A DNA stretch of 64,000 nt from Synechococcus sp. PCC 7502 (GCF_000317085.1 NC_019702.1:650394-714393), one strand, 5' to 3'; shown: positions 26,604 through 37,755, numbered from the stretch's first letter. The notes: generated by a model not told the origin, from the sequence alone. Program-made: numbers and translations.

Positions 26604-27557
26604 ATGAACTTGAGTAAAGTGGCTCGCTCCAATAGCTTAACTGTAAGATTACTCAGGGAAGGAATTTTAGAGTCTGTCCATGAATGTGAAGCTGCTGTCT
26701 CCGATGCCAAAGGCAGGATTTTATCAATGGCAGGAAGCTCTCAAACTGCTACCTTCGTTCGTTCAGCCCTTAAACCCATTCAGGCGATCGCCGTTTCAGC
26801 TACGGGAGCGCAGGATCGATTTAATTTATCCGAAAGTGACCTAGCCATTATCTGTGGTTCCCACCAAGGTACGGTTAGCCAAGCAAGACAGGTATTCAAT
26901 ATTTTATGGCGGTGTGATGTGGAGCCAAGTGCTTTACAATGCCCAATTCCTCAAGGTGGTACTAGCCCATTGCAATACAACTGTTCAGGTAAACACGCTG
27001 GCATGATCGCTGTTTGTCAACAGCAGGGATTACCCCTATCTTTTTATATGAGTCCCAGTCATCCAGTCCAAGAACTAATTTTACGAACCCTATCCGAACT
27101 TTTACGCATGCCCGCCGCCGAGTTTATCAGTGTCCATGATGATTGTGGCGTTCCTACCTATCTCTTAGAAATTGGACAAATGGCATATCTCTATGCTCAA
27201 CTGGCATCCCATAGTCAACTGCACCTAGAAAGAATTACCCGTGCTATGACTCGTCATCCCGAAATGGTATCGGGAGCAGGACAGTTTGATACGGAGCTAA
27301 TGCGGTTAACCAATGGCGAAATTGTCAGTAAATCTGGAGCAGAGGGCGTGCAATGTCTTGGACGGGTCGGAGAAGGACTAGGACTGGCAATCAAGGTTAT
27401 GGATGGGGCGAAACGAGCTAAGCACGCTGTAGCTATTCATTTGTTACGACAATTAGGTTGGATCAGTCCTGTAGTGGCTGAGTCTTTGGAGGATAGTTTC
27501 ACAGTAATTGGCAGATATAACCGCCTTGAGGTAGTGGGTGAACTTTCCTATCTTTAG
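26604..27557 (+). CDS. L-asparaginase (PF06089 family)
   Basis: A 317-residue asparaginase of the AnsA/PF06089 type, which hydrolyses asparagine to aspartate. Characteristic segments are RSALKPIQAIA, ICGSHQGT, CSGKHAGMIA, the HDDCGVPTY loop and RHPEMVSGAGQFDT. The frame opens at a TTG at 26598, but the ATG at 26604 is the natural start. It converges with the alkyltransferase-like gene with 20 bases between. Confidence 0.88.
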   Translation: MNLSKVARSNSLTVRLLREGILESVHECEAAVSDAKGRILSMAGSSQTATFVRSALKPIQAIAVSATGAQDRFNLSESDLAIICGSHQGTVSQARQVFNILWRCDVEPSALQCPIPQGGTSPLQYNCSGKHAGMIAVCQQQGLPLSFYMSPSHPVQELILRTLSELLRMPAAEFISVHDDCGVPTYLLEIGQMAYLYAQLASHSQLHLERITRAMTRHPEMVSGAGQFDTELMRLTNGEIVSKSGAEGVQCLGRVGEGLGLAIKVMDGAKRAKHAVAIHLLRQLGWISPVVAESLEDSFTVIGRYNRLEVVGELSYL

Positions 27558-27577
27558 TTTCTATTTTTGACTGATTC

Positions 27578-27916
27578 CTAAACCGATGAATACTGATCGG
27601 GATACCAACGATAATCCCTTAAATTAATTTTATTTAGGGAAAACTTAATGCCTTCCTGTTCTAAGAGCGATCGCTGGAGATAATCGCCGCCATTGCGAAA
27701 GGGAGACTCGGAAATTTCTCCTTTAGCATTGACAACTCGATGCCAAGGAATATCAGAGGTTTGAGGATCGACCCTATATAACGCATAGCCCACAACCCTA
27801 GCTTTTCCTACTAACCCACTAAGCTCGGCGATTTGTCCATAGGTGGCAATTTTACCCTGAGGAATTTGGCGAACAATGGCATAAATGCGATCATAGGACG
27901 ATGCACTTACACCCAT
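27578..27916 (-). CDS. Alkyltransferase-like protein (MGMT family)
   Basis: A 112-residue protein of the O6-alkylguanine-DNA alkyltransferase family. The DNA-binding part is typical (IPQGKIATYGQIA, ARVVGYAL), but the active-site motif is PWHRVV where the methyltransferases have PCHRV. It therefore belongs to the ATL group, which binds alkylated bases and flags them for nucleotide excision repair without removing the alkyl group. Confidence 0.88.
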   Translation of the reverse strand: MGVSASSYDRIYAIVRQIPQGKIATYGQIAELSGLVGKARVVGYALYRVDPQTSDIPWHRVVNAKGEISESPFRNGGDYLQRSLLEQEGIKFSLNKINLRDYRWYPDQYSSV

Positions 27917-28042
27917 AACTCTTGCGCTGCCAGCCTAAAACTGATCAAGACCTTTTGAGTACTAACCATGTCTTCTACTGTAAATATTTGTTTGGCTTCT
28001 TTGATAATAATAATTATCCATAGTGCTTCGGGTAAAACTAGA

Positions 28043-29782
28043 TTAATAATGATTACCAACTTTACGATGATGGGTGGCAGTTAGGGCATCGGGCTTAGCA
28101 ACTTTACCTTCCTCCGCCGTAGCATAGACGATCCAATGATCACTGGCTTCCATTCTGCTCAGGACTTCACATTCCAAAAATGCTAAAGCATCAACCAGGA
28201 TAGGTGAACCATTTTTCGCAACTTGAGTTTTAACCCCAGCAAAGCGATCGGCACCGGGTGCAAACCTTCTCAGAAAATGCTGCATGAGTTTGGCATAATT
28301 ACCTTCTTCAAGGACATTTAATACAAAGCGATCGCCCACATGCATAAAAGACTCAATTGCCCGATCCTTTGCTACAGCGATCGTAATTCCCAGGGGTTTA
28401 AAACTAGCCTGCATTACCCAGGATGCTAACATTGCACTTTGCAGTTCCCCTTTTTGGGCGGTAATAATATAAAGTCCCCCTGCTAGTCGCCCGATTGCCT
28501 TGTCTAAGTCAGCATCTAAAGCTTTAATTTGCTTGATATTTTCTTTACGGGTCAATAACTGCCCCAAGTCTGTACCTGATTCTTCACATAGTTGATAGGT
28601 AGCTTCCGTAGGAGTTTCACGAATATTAATCAACGGGAAGCCCACACTCAATCCCAAATCCTTAAATCTATTATTTAATAAATCAATGGACTGGTCATCG
28701 CCACCGTAGGACTCAAAAATTCCCACTAATTGTTTTTGCTTAGCACTTCCTAAAATCGCACTGATGGCAGTTTGGGCAGATTCCAAGAAACTTGGTGCAG
28801 GTGTAACCACAATTCCTGCGGCATGATCTACCACTTCTCTTAGTTCTTGCAAATCAACCGATCGCAAATCGAGCATTTCCACAGCAATCCCAGTTTTGGT
28901 AATCCCCTTGGCAATTGCTTGAGACAGGCGATCGCTATAACCATAATCCGAGACATAAAATACAGCTACATTGGTTTCGCCCTTAGTTTGATTTTGACTC
29001 CAAGTGCGGTAATTCTCCGTCATTTCCACTAAATTATGGCGCAACAAGGGACCATGCCCCGTAGCAATAGTAGTAATTGTGGGTAAATCATCCATTCGCT
29101 TCATTGCTGCTAACACAGATCGGGCGTTAGGTGCCATCAAGCAATCATAATAAAACCGATAATCAGGGGCGATCGCTGTTAAATCCTCATCAAAAATGCG
29201 ATCGTCACAAAAGTGCATACCAAACACATCGCATGTGAAAAGAGTTGATGTCCCATGATCGTAGGTCAGCATCGTATCGGGCCAGTGCAAATTCGGCGCA
29301 CTTACAAACTGTAAAATATGCCCATTACCCAAATCAATCTGATCGCCATTTTTGACAATCTGTCGCTTAAACGGGTGATGAATTAAATCCTCTAAAAACT
29401 GAATAGCAACCTTTGCTCCCACTACCGTAATCTCTGGAGCTAATGCCAAAACATCTTTCACTAACCCACTGTGATCTGGCTCAGTGTGGCTAATTACTAG
29501 GTAGTCTATTGTTGTAACATCAATTTCGGCTTGGAGCGCATCTAAGTAAAGCGATCTAAACTTGGCATGGGAGGTATCAACTAGGGCAATTTTTTCTCCC
29601 CTAATAATATAAGAGTTGTAGGTAGTCCCGTTCTGCAATCCAAACTCAATATCAAATCGATCTCGATCCCAATCAAGCGATCGCAGGGTAGTAGTATCAG
29701 TTGCAATTTCCGCAGTTTGGATCGTGAGTCGGCGCTGACTTGATAGTTGACTTGCTACAGGAACAGAAGCTAAAGACACCAT
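28043..29782 (-). CDS. Diflavin flavoprotein (A-type flavodiiron protein)
   Basis: A 579-residue three-domain protein: an N-terminal diiron beta-lactamase-like domain with VISHTEPDHSG, LHWPDTM, CDVFG and ATGHGP; a flavodoxin domain from about 255 (VFYVSDYGYSD); and a C-terminal flavin reductase domain (about 420-579). Cyanobacterial members reduce oxygen to water with NADPH as a photosynthetic electron sink. The canonical HxExDH motif is present, as in the Flv3/Flv4 group; the Flv1/Flv2 group carries substitutions. No partner flv gene is in the window, so I do not assign a number. Confidence 0.88.
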   Translation of the reverse strand: MVSLASVPVASQLSSQRRLTIQTAEIATDTTTLRSLDWDRDRFDIEFGLQNGTTYNSYIIRGEKIALVDTSHAKFRSLYLDALQAEIDVTTIDYLVISHTEPDHSGLVKDVLALAPEITVVGAKVAIQFLEDLIHHPFKRQIVKNGDQIDLGNGHILQFVSAPNLHWPDTMLTYDHGTSTLFTCDVFGMHFCDDRIFDEDLTAIAPDYRFYYDCLMAPNARSVLAAMKRMDDLPTITTIATGHGPLLRHNLVEMTENYRTWSQNQTKGETNVAVFYVSDYGYSDRLSQAIAKGITKTGIAVEMLDLRSVDLQELREVVDHAAGIVVTPAPSFLESAQTAISAILGSAKQKQLVGIFESYGGDDQSIDLLNNRFKDLGLSVGFPLINIRETPTEATYQLCEESGTDLGQLLTRKENIKQIKALDADLDKAIGRLAGGLYIITAQKGELQSAMLASWVMQASFKPLGITIAVAKDRAIESFMHVGDRFVLNVLEEGNYAKLMQHFLRRFAPGADRFAGVKTQVAKNGSPILVDALAFLECEVLSRMEASDHWIVYATAEEGKVAKPDALTATHHRKVGNHY

Positions 29783-30395
29783 AATTCAAACCTCTTAAAT
29801 ATCTTAAATAATTTATATATTCAGTAAAAATCCCCAACCCCTAGCTTCAGTTTAACCCTTAGATCAAAGTTTAATTAATTGATAGTTCTAATACTTGTCA
29901 TCAGTTATGACTTATTCACCAATCCTAAACTCTCAGTTTTAAGTCGATTTTAAGTCAGACTTTGACCATATTCGGAGATTAAATTGCTTAAATATTAACG
30001 ATATATGGAATATTCATCAGTCTGTGATAATTAAAGCAAATCGTAGAATATCAGAAAAAAAAAGAGCTAGAAAAAATAATGTGAATTAGTAGCCATAAAA
30101 TTCTCTCCAAAATATTTGGACATTTTCTATACTTTGTAAAACCCAGAGATTATTCAAACTCATTTCTGGTATGGTTTTAAGCAAATTAATTAAAATTATG
30201 AAATTGTAAAAAATAAACTTAACTCCAAATCTTAGAATTTATAGTTTTAAGGTATTTTCGCCTAATATTTTAACTTGATATATATTTGAAAATATGCGTG
30301 TAGGTAGTAAACCGTTCTTAAAGCATAAAATTTAGATTTTGTCTGTTCTTAGTGAACTTGTTTAATTGAAAGAAGTAATGTAGTTTTACTTAGGA

Positions 30396-30412
30396 TTAAG
30401 TTAATAACTTAA
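30396..30412. promoter_or_regulatory. Inverted repeat upstream of the M23 gene
   Basis: TTAAGTT-AAT-AACTTAA is a perfect 7-base inverted repeat about 85 bases upstream of the TTG start. It could be a protein-binding site; the A+T content makes chance occurrence possible. Confidence 0.35.
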
Positions 30413-30483
30413 GTGTGTGTGGAGCCGTAACTGTCAAACCTGTATCCGTAAACTAAATACAAATTTAACGGTATAGTCAAACC

Positions 30484-30490
30484 AAGGAGG
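30484..30490 (+). promoter_or_regulatory. Strong ribosome-binding site that fixes a TTG start
   Basis: AAGGAGG ends six bases before the TTG at 30497. No ATG lies at the right place, so this site is what decides the start of the peptidase gene. Confidence 0.8.
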
Positions 30491-30496
30491 CTAAAT

Positions 30497-31537
30497 TTGA
30501 ATAGACTACTTTCTTCAAAACAAAGATTAAGATTTGAGCAACTAACTACCTTAACCACTAGGTTAACAAAATTAATCAGTACTTCAGTAGTTGTTTTAGG
30601 AGTATTCACCCCCGTTCATGTGGCAAGTGCCGCAAATCCTTTAGACTTGGGCAAAGAGGCATACTCGGCTTTATCATCTGTAATTCCTGATTATAGTCTA
30701 GCAAATACTAATCCTTCCAAGCCTAAGAATGTACTTGCCAATCAGCCAATTCCTCGGTCTTTACAGGTGAAGGTAGGCATTTCAGATGTTAGTAGTACAG
30801 TTCCCAGATTAGATTTTGAGCCGACTCCAGATTTATCCTTAATATCGGAATCCATAATACCAATCCTGCTAAAGTCAAATACAACTGGCTCACCAACTCA
30901 GTTCCATGTTCTAAGTGCCTCTAAGAAACCTTATGAACTCATAGCAACGGAATCTAATCTTCTCCCAAACCCCAACGATATTCAGAAATCTAATCTAAAT
31001 CAAAAGCCAAGTAAAATCTCTAGTCAACTGCTCGAAAATCTAGAGTCTGGACTTGAATCTGTTGTTAGTACTGCAAGTTTGGTGCCTGAGCTACCAGCTT
31101 TAGTTGCTAAGGTTTATTTGCCCGATACCTCAGATTATGGATTATCCTCCAACTTCGTTTGGCCAGCCCAAGGTATGCTCTCATCACGATTTGGTTGGCG
31201 CTGGGGAAGATTACATCAAGGTATTGATATTGCGGCTCCAGTGGGAACTCCAATTTGGGCTGCTGCTGGTGGTGTAGTAGATTATGCAGGCTGGAATAAC
31301 GGCGGTTATGGCAATATGATAGATATACGTCATAGCAACGGAAGCATTACTAGATATGCCCATCTTAGTGCTATTTATGTAAGACAAGGACAGCCAGTTA
31401 ATCAATCTCAAGTTATTGCTGCTATGGGTAGCACTGGCTTTAGTACTGGTCCACACCTACATTTTGAGATTCGCCCTAATGGACGTTCGGCAATTGACCC
31501 AATGGCATTTTTAGCAAGGATTATTACTCCCAGTTAA
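30497..31537 (+). CDS. M23-family peptidoglycan endopeptidase
   Basis: A 346-residue secreted or membrane-anchored protein. A hydrophobic segment (about residues 20-40) precedes a variable, Ser/Pro-rich region, and the C-terminal 115 residues form a LytM/M23 domain: HQGIDIAAPVGTPIWA (zinc His and Asp), YGNMIDIRHSNG, YAHLS and the HxH motif GPHLHFEI. All zinc ligands are present, so it should cleave peptide crosslinks in peptidoglycan. It starts with TTG behind a strong ribosome-binding site and has a leader that may be long. Confidence 0.88.
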   Translation: MNRLLSSKQRLRFEQLTTLTTRLTKLISTSVVVLGVFTPVHVASAANPLDLGKEAYSALSSVIPDYSLANTNPSKPKNVLANQPIPRSLQVKVGISDVSSTVPRLDFEPTPDLSLISESIIPILLKSNTTGSPTQFHVLSASKKPYELIATESNLLPNPNDIQKSNLNQKPSKISSQLLENLESGLESVVSTASLVPELPALVAKVYLPDTSDYGLSSNFVWPAQGMLSSRFGWRWGRLHQGIDIAAPVGTPIWAAAGGVVDYAGWNNGGYGNMIDIRHSNGSITRYAHLSAIYVRQGQPVNQSQVIAAMGSTGFSTGPHLHFEIRPNGRSAIDPMAFLARIITPS

Positions 31538-31575
31538 ATGTAGCTTAAGGTTTGGTTGATAACTATCACTGCCAG

Positions 31576-32604
31576 CTAAGGTTTAGGCTTTCTCCAAGAA
31601 TTAGAGAATTTTTGAATAAAGCCAAAAATCTTATTTGTACGAGTGGTAGTCTCTTCAGCTTTTTTTACTTTCTTGGGCGGCTCACCTTGCATTTTTATAA
31701 TTTCATAAACATTAAAATTCTTGGCACTGGTTGATGATGCCCCTGTAGCAAAATTAATGGTTCCACTGCGATTAATCACAGCTTTTTCTTTAATCAGTTC
31801 ATATACTGCTTCTGTAACTAGTAATTCGCTGCCTACTTCTCGATTAGCGGACTCAACTCTACCTACTAGATTGGCAGCATCGCCTAAGGGTATAAGAATT
31901 TCTGGCTTATTCACATCCACCGGTACTAATACAGTTGTGCCGTAGTGAATGCCAATGCTCATTTGTAGAGGACGATAGGATAGTTGTTCTAAATAGGTAT
32001 TTAAATCTGCTAGAGCTTTAAGCATATCCAATCCCGCCCACACTGCTCTTTCTACGGGAGTATCAATCTCACTAATGCCGAATATAGCTAACATTTTTAC
32101 GCCCATGTAGTTGGAAATTACACCACCGTAATCGCCCACAACTTTCTGCATAGTGTTAAAGTAACGGCTCATGATGTAGAGAATGTCGTAGTGAAAGTTG
32201 ACCTCATCGAAATTAGTGGCACCACGGATAGAAGCAACTAACATAACCACAGGTCGATCATTGGCGATCGCTCCATGGGCTAATTGCCCTTCAACAATAT
32301 CTATATCTTCGTTATCAATGACCATCCGCCTAATTGCAACATCACCTGAGACCCTAGTTTGGCAGGCAAGGCGAATATGCACTGGGAAGTCTAATTTTTT
32401 AGCTAAAGCCCTTTCAGCACTAGTTGGCGCACTGCAATTTTGAATGCCGTCAAGAATCATAATTCGACAGGTAGAACAGTAGGCATTACCACCACACACA
32501 TGGGTATGATCTATGCCACCAGCGAGCAAAGCAGCTAAGACCGTTGTATCAGAATCACTAATTTCTACGAATTGCTTATCTGGCAGACAATTGATTTGCG
32601 GCAT
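31576..32604 (-). CDS. [2Fe-2S] ferredoxin fused to a degenerate class III nucleotide cyclase domain
   Basis: A 342-residue fusion. Residues 1-95 form a ferredoxin domain of adrenodoxin spacing: Cys37-X5-Cys43-X2-Cys46 and Cys81. Residues about 116-290 resemble a class III adenylate/guanylate cyclase domain (ASIRGATNF, YFNTMQKVVGDYGGVI, AIFG). The two metal-binding Asp positions are replaced: Ser125 in place of the Asp of FADIRG, and Val169 in place of the Asp of GDxVMA. It should therefore be catalytically dead or regulatory, unless metal is bound differently. The basic C-terminus (about 300-342) is low in complexity. It is convergent with the M23 gene. Confidence 0.82.
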   Translation of the reverse strand: MPQINCLPDKQFVEISDSDTTVLAALLAGGIDHTHVCGGNAYCSTCRIMILDGIQNCSAPTSAERALAKKLDFPVHIRLACQTRVSGDVAIRRMVIDNEDIDIVEGQLAHGAIANDRPVVMLVASIRGATNFDEVNFHYDILYIMSRYFNTMQKVVGDYGGVISNYMGVKMLAIFGISEIDTPVERAVWAGLDMLKALADLNTYLEQLSYRPLQMSIGIHYGTTVLVPVDVNKPEILIPLGDAANLVGRVESANREVGSELLVTEAVYELIKEKAVINRSGTINFATGASSTSAKNFNVYEIIKMQGEPPKKVKKAEETTTRTNKIFGFIQKFSNSWRKPKP

Positions 32605-32691
32605 AGTTTTAGTAAAAGGCTTAATAAAAGTAAATTCTCAGCAGTTACATGACATATACGTTATTTACAGGGTTTTAGATTTTAACTCCTT

Positions 32692-35586
32692 CTAACCCGT
32701 ATTTCGCATCCCTGCCGCAATCCCATTCACAGTTAAGAGTGCACCCCGTAGTAGCTCGCCTTTAGAATAGCGCGATCGCATGTCTGATTTATGTTGACGC
32801 AGCCGTTTGATTAAAGAAGCTTGGATAAATCCTAACGGCACAATGGAACCATTCCGAAGTTGAACCGATCTTTGCAGGTCGCGATCGCCATCTAGTAACC
32901 GCTCGTGGTTAGTAATTTGTAATACCACCTTGCAAGTCCGCATATACTCCTGATTAATCTGCGTAAACATCTGCTCAAAGGTTTCTCTATAGCTCGGTTC
33001 CGATAGTTCTCGCACATAGTGGTGGGCAATTTGCAGATCGGCTTTCGCCAAGGTCATCTCCACCTTAGAAATTACTGTCTTAAAAAATGACCATTTAGAA
33101 TACAAAGATTGCAACAGAGTTAAATGCAGGTCAGGGTTTTCATTTAAGAACTCTTCCAAAGCTGTACCCACTCCATACCATGAAGGCAATAAAAACCGAC
33201 TTTGAGTCCAGCCAAATACCCAGGGTATTGCTCTTAAGCTAGCTAAATCTTTTTTCCCAGCACGGCGGGCAGGACGAGAGCTAATTCGCAGTTGGCTAAT
33301 CTCTTCAAGGGGGGTGACTTGATGAAAGAAGGTGGCTAAATCAGGTTGCTCATAGATTAATTCTCGATACACACTTCGCGATCGCTGTGCTAAGTCTTCC
33401 ATCAGTTCTAGCCAAGCGGTTAAAGTGCCGAAACTGTTGGGTAGCAGTCCCGCTTGAATTACGCCAGTGGTAATACTTTCCAGGTTGTATAAAGCCAACT
33501 CTGGTAAAGAATACTTAGAAGCAAGGACTTCTCCCTGTTCCGTAATTTTAATCCTGCCATTTAGCTGATGCCCCGGTTGTGCCAAAATTGCCTCGTAGGT
33601 TGGACCACCGCCCCTGCCCACGGAGCCGCCCCGACCGTGAAAAATCCGTAACTCTACTCCAAATTTTTGGGCAGTAAGTTGCAGTGATTGCTGTGCTTTG
33701 TATATTTCCCAGTTGCTACTTAAAAATCCTGAGTCCTTATTACTGTCAGAGTACCCTAGCATCACTTCTTGCAGATGGTCTTGACTAGCAAGGTAATTGC
33801 GATAAATCTCGATTTGGAATAATTGCGTCAATACCTGCGGGGCATTTTTAAGGTCTTCTACGGTTTCAAATAAAGGCACGATCGCTAGGGTGCCTGAACC
33901 TTTTGCCACATCATATAATCCCGCCCCTTTTGCTAGTAACATTACCTCTAAAATATCGCTTACACTATGATTCATGCTGATAATGTAGGTATGGCAGATG
34001 CTAGGGGAAAATTCCTTTTGCAGTTTTGATACCATCCGTAACGTGGCGATCGCTTCAATGGTTTTATCAGAAAATCCCGCTAAATCTCTGGGTATAAGTG
34101 GACGACGAGTTTGGAGTTCATGGGATAGCCATGCGACTTTATGTTCCTCTAGTAGCTCTGAATAGGGTTCTCCCAAGGTCTGTAAATGGGCAGCCACTTC
34201 AGCGATCGCCTGCTCATGGCGGGTACTTTCTTGTCGAATATCCAAGTGAGCGAGGTGGAATCCATAGACTTCGACTTGACGGATCAAAGCTTGTAAGTCT
34301 TTGCAATTTAACTTGGTTTCAGTCAAACTTGATTGCAGCAAATATAACTCTTCTAAAAATTGGTTGGCATTACGGTAGATACTGCGATCGTCATCGGGAA
34401 TCCTTAACACAAACTCCGAAGCTTCCCAGCCCGTAGATTTAACTTTAAGATTGCGATCGTAGGTATTCTCTAATCGTTTGCGAATATAGGACAACTTAAA
34501 TCGATAAGGCTCATAGCGAAATCTGACAGCACAGGACTGATAAACATCAGGCATATAAAACTGATCTTGACTCAATGAGTCCAGCAAAGACTGGGATACA
34601 TCGGTTAATTGCTGGGATAGAGACATACTGCCAATCAGTTTATTAACGGAGCTAATATATTTTCCTAAAACTAGACCACGTTGATAGCAGGCAGTTTGCC
34701 AAGTGATTTCAGGGGTGACAAAGGGATTGCCATCGCGATCGGAACCAACCCATGACCCAAACTTACAAAAATTAGAAGCAGGTAACTTCATGTGAGGAAA
34801 TGATTGCTTTAATGCCCGTTCTAGGCGATCGTACAAAATGGGAACAGCATCAAATAAAACCTCTTGGAAGTAATGCAAGGCGTAATCCGCTTCATCTAAA
34901 ACCGTAGGCTGAGACTGATTAAGTTCATCAGTACGCCACCACACCCGAATTTCCTCTGCTAGTCGCTCTTGTAAAGCCTGCGCCTCCCAGCTTAGGGAAC
35001 TATCTGGTATAAAGCCATCTAACTGCTTCAAGATTTTAGCAATGCTGCGCTGTTTATCTAAGATCGTATGGCGCACAATCTCCGTAGGATGGGCAGTAAA
35101 TACCAGTTGAATATCCAGTTGATCAAGTAAGGTTTGAATATAGCGATTGGGGACATTCTGCCGTTTTAATTCAGGAAAAAGCCAACGAAATGTACCTACG
35201 GGAAACTTTGACTCACCCATAATGTGATCTGCACGCTGCTGGCTAGTTTCCTCCTGTTCATAGTTTTGTTCAATAATGTTAATAAGCTGAAAATAAAGAG
35301 CAAAGGCACGGGCAGCCGTAATTGCTTGGGGTAAGTCAAGGCTTTCTACCACCTTTAATACTTCTTGGGCGGGATAGGCGGGAGCTTGTCCTTCGGGTGA
35401 ACACATTGCCCGTAATTGGCGTAAAAGATCAACCAGTTCCTGTCCACTTTCATCTAGCAAGACTGATTCTAAAAGCTCTTCCATTACCTTGAGGCGGTAG
35501 CGAAAACGAGAGTCAATTACTCGTAAAGCATTTTCTTGATCAATAACTTGAGCCAGTGAAAGCTCTAGGACTGAGGAACTCATCAA
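32692..35586 (-). CDS. ppc: Phosphoenolpyruvate carboxylase
   Basis: A 964-residue enzyme that carboxylates phosphoenolpyruvate to oxaloacetate, replenishing the citric acid cycle. The motifs [14 protein letters not shown] (catalytic His), [27 protein letters not shown] and the C-terminal NTG are all present. The length and the C-terminus are typical of cyanobacterial enzymes. It is preceded by about 200 bases without genes on its 5' side. Confidence 0.97.
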   Translation of the reverse strand: MMSSSVLELSLAQVIDQENALRVIDSRFRYRLKVMEELLESVLLDESGQELVDLLRQLRAMCSPEGQAPAYPAQEVLKVVESLDLPQAITAARAFALYFQLINIIEQNYEQEETSQQRADHIMGESKFPVGTFRWLFPELKRQNVPNRYIQTLLDQLDIQLVFTAHPTEIVRHTILDKQRSIAKILKQLDGFIPDSSLSWEAQALQERLAEEIRVWWRTDELNQSQPTVLDEADYALHYFQEVLFDAVPILYDRLERALKQSFPHMKLPASNFCKFGSWVGSDRDGNPFVTPEITWQTACYQRGLVLGKYISSVNKLIGSMSLSQQLTDVSQSLLDSLSQDQFYMPDVYQSCAVRFRYEPYRFKLSYIRKRLENTYDRNLKVKSTGWEASEFVLRIPDDDRSIYRNANQFLEELYLLQSSLTETKLNCKDLQALIRQVEVYGFHLAHLDIRQESTRHEQAIAEVAAHLQTLGEPYSELLEEHKVAWLSHELQTRRPLIPRDLAGFSDKTIEAIATLRMVSKLQKEFSPSICHTYIISMNHSVSDILEVMLLAKGAGLYDVAKGSGTLAIVPLFETVEDLKNAPQVLTQLFQIEIYRNYLASQDHLQEVMLGYSDSNKDSGFLSSNWEIYKAQQSLQLTAQKFGVELRIFHGRGGSVGRGGGPTYEAILAQPGHQLNGRIKITEQGEVLASKYSLPELALYNLESITTGVIQAGLLPNSFGTLTAWLELMEDLAQRSRSVYRELIYEQPDLATFFHQVTPLEEISQLRISSRPARRAGKKDLASLRAIPWVFGWTQSRFLLPSWYGVGTALEEFLNENPDLHLTLLQSLYSKWSFFKTVISKVEMTLAKADLQIAHHYVRELSEPSYRETFEQMFTQINQEYMRTCKVVLQITNHERLLDGDRDLQRSVQLRNGSIVPLGFIQASLIKRLRQHKSDMRSRYSKGELLRGALLTVNGIAAGMRNTG

Positions 35587-35784
35587 AATTTCTCCAAATT
35601 TGATCTTTATATAGAAAGTCTTAAAAAGTCTTTAATTTCTTTACTACCCAAGTCTAGCCGTAAGCGTTCTAAAAATTTTGTATAACCTGAACTAATTATC
35701 CACAACTAGGCTAAAGATCGATACAAATATCGGTAAAGTTTTTTAATATCAATTTGAAGATCGGAAGCCAAATCACAAGGAAAA

Positions 35785-36426
35785 TTATAAATCTTGATTT
35801 TGCCAGCGTTGCCGATAAATTAGCTCTAGATCATTGCCTGCACGGCGAAATAGGCGAATTTGCTCAGAATGTAGAGCTAAGAATAAACGATGAAACGCCA
35901 AAGTGATAATAGAAACGACCAAACCCGTGGCTGTGGAAATTAAAGCCTCACCGATGCCTTGGGTAATACTACTGGAACGGGCATTACTGGCAATATCTCC
36001 AACTTTTAAGTTGCTAAATGAGACAATTAAGCCAATTACCGTACCTAGCAGCCCCAAAAGCGGAGCTAGGGAAATTACGCCCTCTAAGATTTTGTCCCCA
36101 CGCATCATACTTGCCAGTTCGTCATCGGCATTATTTTCTAGGGCAAGGCGAAATAACTCTGGATCGGGTTTACTGTCTGGTTTAATCAGTGCCAAGGGTG
36201 CCAATAAAAACCGCCCAATGGGTGTATGCTCTGCTAACTTAGCAATTTGAGTGGCTCGATCAAAGTCTTGATAGGCAGTAATTAGAATTTGACTAGCAGT
36301 TTGCTTTTCATTGATTAACGTGGTGATCCAAAACCAAGAGCGTTCAGCAATCACAGTTATAGCCATTACCGATAGTGCCATCAAAGGTAACATTACGGGA
36401 CCACCAGCTTTAAATAAATCGCCCAT
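35785..36426 (-). CDS. MotA/TolQ/ExbB-family proton channel subunit
   Basis: A 213-residue protein with three membrane segments (about 10-30, 115-140 and 155-178). ISLAPLLGLLGTVIGLI followed by the GIGEALISTATGL helix is the proton-channel signature. ExbB needs an ExbD partner and TolQ a TolR; neither lies beside this gene. It probably energises outer-membrane transport or cell-envelope integrity. Confidence 0.88.
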   Translation of the reverse strand: MGDLFKAGGPVMLPLMALSVMAITVIAERSWFWITTLINEKQTASQILITAYQDFDRATQIAKLAEHTPIGRFLLAPLALIKPDSKPDPELFRLALENNADDELASMMRGDKILEGVISLAPLLGLLGTVIGLIVSFSNLKVGDIASNARSSSITQGIGEALISTATGLVVSIITLAFHRLFLALHSEQIRLFRRAGNDLELIYRQRWQNQDL

Positions 36427-36699
36427 TTAGTGCTATAGCCTGAGAGTTTTTGCGCTATTATTTTAACTCTTTCTTGGATGGATACTAAGTTTAAGAGCTA
36501 GGGTTTAAGGGTTAGTTAGTTTCAGAGACAGCTTAAGAGTTATGGGCTTGTTGATTTGTCCCTATTACCTTTAACATTACCTGTAGGATGTTGTCCAAGC
36601 TACTAAGAGATTTGCCTAATCACAATATTCTGCATATAAATTCAGCGCACAGCACATAGATATTAATAAGTTTAAGTAGTAAGTACAAGGAGAAATAAG

Positions 36700-37755
36700 A
36701 TGACGGATCGCTTACCCGTAGGAATTATTGGGGCATCAGGCTATGGAGGAGTACAGTTAGTAAGGTTACTGTTAGAGCATCCCTTAGTAGAGATCACATA
36801 TTTGGGGGGTAGTGGTAGTGCTGGTCAAACTTTTGCTGACTTGTATCCCCATCTGGGGCATTGTATTAATATGGAGATCGAGGATTGTACACCTGCGGAA
36901 ATTGCAGCAAGGGCAAAAGTTGTATTTTTATCTTTGCCCAATGGTTTAGCTTCTAAATTAACTCCAGAGCTTTTGGCTTATGGCTGTAAGGTTTTAGACC
37001 TATCGGCAGATTATCGATTTAAAGATTTAAGTGTGTATGAAGCTTGGTATCAGGGCGGTACCCGAACCGATCAAGATGTTGCCCATAAAGCTGTGTATGG
37101 GTTACCTGAACTGTATAGCGATCGCATTGCTGAAGCTGATTTAGTTGCCTGTCCCGGTTGCTATCCCACGGCGAGTTTATTGGCACTTTTGCCACTGTTA
37201 AAACAAGGATTAGTCGATCACACTACTATTGTTATTGATGCTAAGTCGGGAACATCGGGCGGGGGCAGACAGGCAAAGACAAATTTACTCTTGGCTGAGG
37301 CTAGTAACTCTTTAGGAGCTTATGCGATCGCCTCCCATCGCCATACTCCCGAAATCGAACAAATTGCCAGTGCGGTATCAGGGCATGAGGTGCTATTACA
37401 ATTCACTCCCCACTTAATTCCCATGGTGCGTGGGATTCTAGCTACGGTATATGCCAAATTACGAGACCCCGGATTTACCAAAGATGATTTGCTTACTATT
37501 TACAAGTCTGTCTATCGCTCTTCCAAGTGGGTTAGGGTTTTACCCAGTGGTGTTTATCCTCAAACGAAATGGGCAGTGGGGACAAATATGTGTTTCATTG
37601 GCTTAGAGGTTGATCCCCGCACGGGTCGGATTATTGTGGTGTCGGCGATCGATAATCTAATGAAAGGGCAAGCATCTCAGGCAGTGCAATGTCTGAATAT
37701 TATGATGGGATGGGATGAGTCTCTGGGTATTCCCAAACTGCCTTTTTATCCATAG
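36700..37755 (+). CDS. argC: N-acetyl-gamma-glutamyl-phosphate reductase
   Basis: A 351-residue enzyme that reduces N-acetylglutamyl phosphate to the semialdehyde in arginine synthesis. The NADP-binding [14 protein letters not shown] (about 11-24) and active site [10 protein letters not shown] with catalytic Cys are clear, along with HRHTPEIEQ. An AAGGAG site lies about seven bases before the ATG. Confidence 0.96.
   Translation: MTDRLPVGIIGASGYGGVQLVRLLLEHPLVEITYLGGSGSAGQTFADLYPHLGHCINMEIEDCTPAEIAARAKVVFLSLPNGLASKLTPELLAYGCKVLDLSADYRFKDLSVYEAWYQGGTRTDQDVAHKAVYGLPELYSDRIAEADLVACPGCYPTASLLALLPLLKQGLVDHTTIVIDAKSGTSGGGRQAKTNLLLAEASNSLGAYAIASHRHTPEIEQIASAVSGHEVLLQFTPHLIPMVRGILATVYAKLRDPGFTKDDLLTIYKSVYRSSKWVRVLPSGVYPQTKWAVGTNMCFIGLEVDPRTGRIIVVSAIDNLMKGQASQAVQCLNIMMGWDESLGIPKLPFYP

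Larger units (their letters stand above)
29783..30496. other. 714-base A+T-rich intergenic region
   Basis: This gap lies between the divergent diflavin and M23 peptidase genes and must carry both promoters. It is A+T-rich and has short homopolymers, but I see no open frame with family features, no tRNA and no riboswitch I recognise. I looked specifically for a ydaO-type c-di-AMP riboswitch, known upstream of some M23 peptidases, and did not find its core. Confidence 0.6.

Noticed and set aside
30361-30496. Possible c-di-AMP (ydaO) riboswitch upstream of the M23 peptidase
   Set aside because: The family context suggested it, but the conserved core sequences and paired elements could not be found in the leader.
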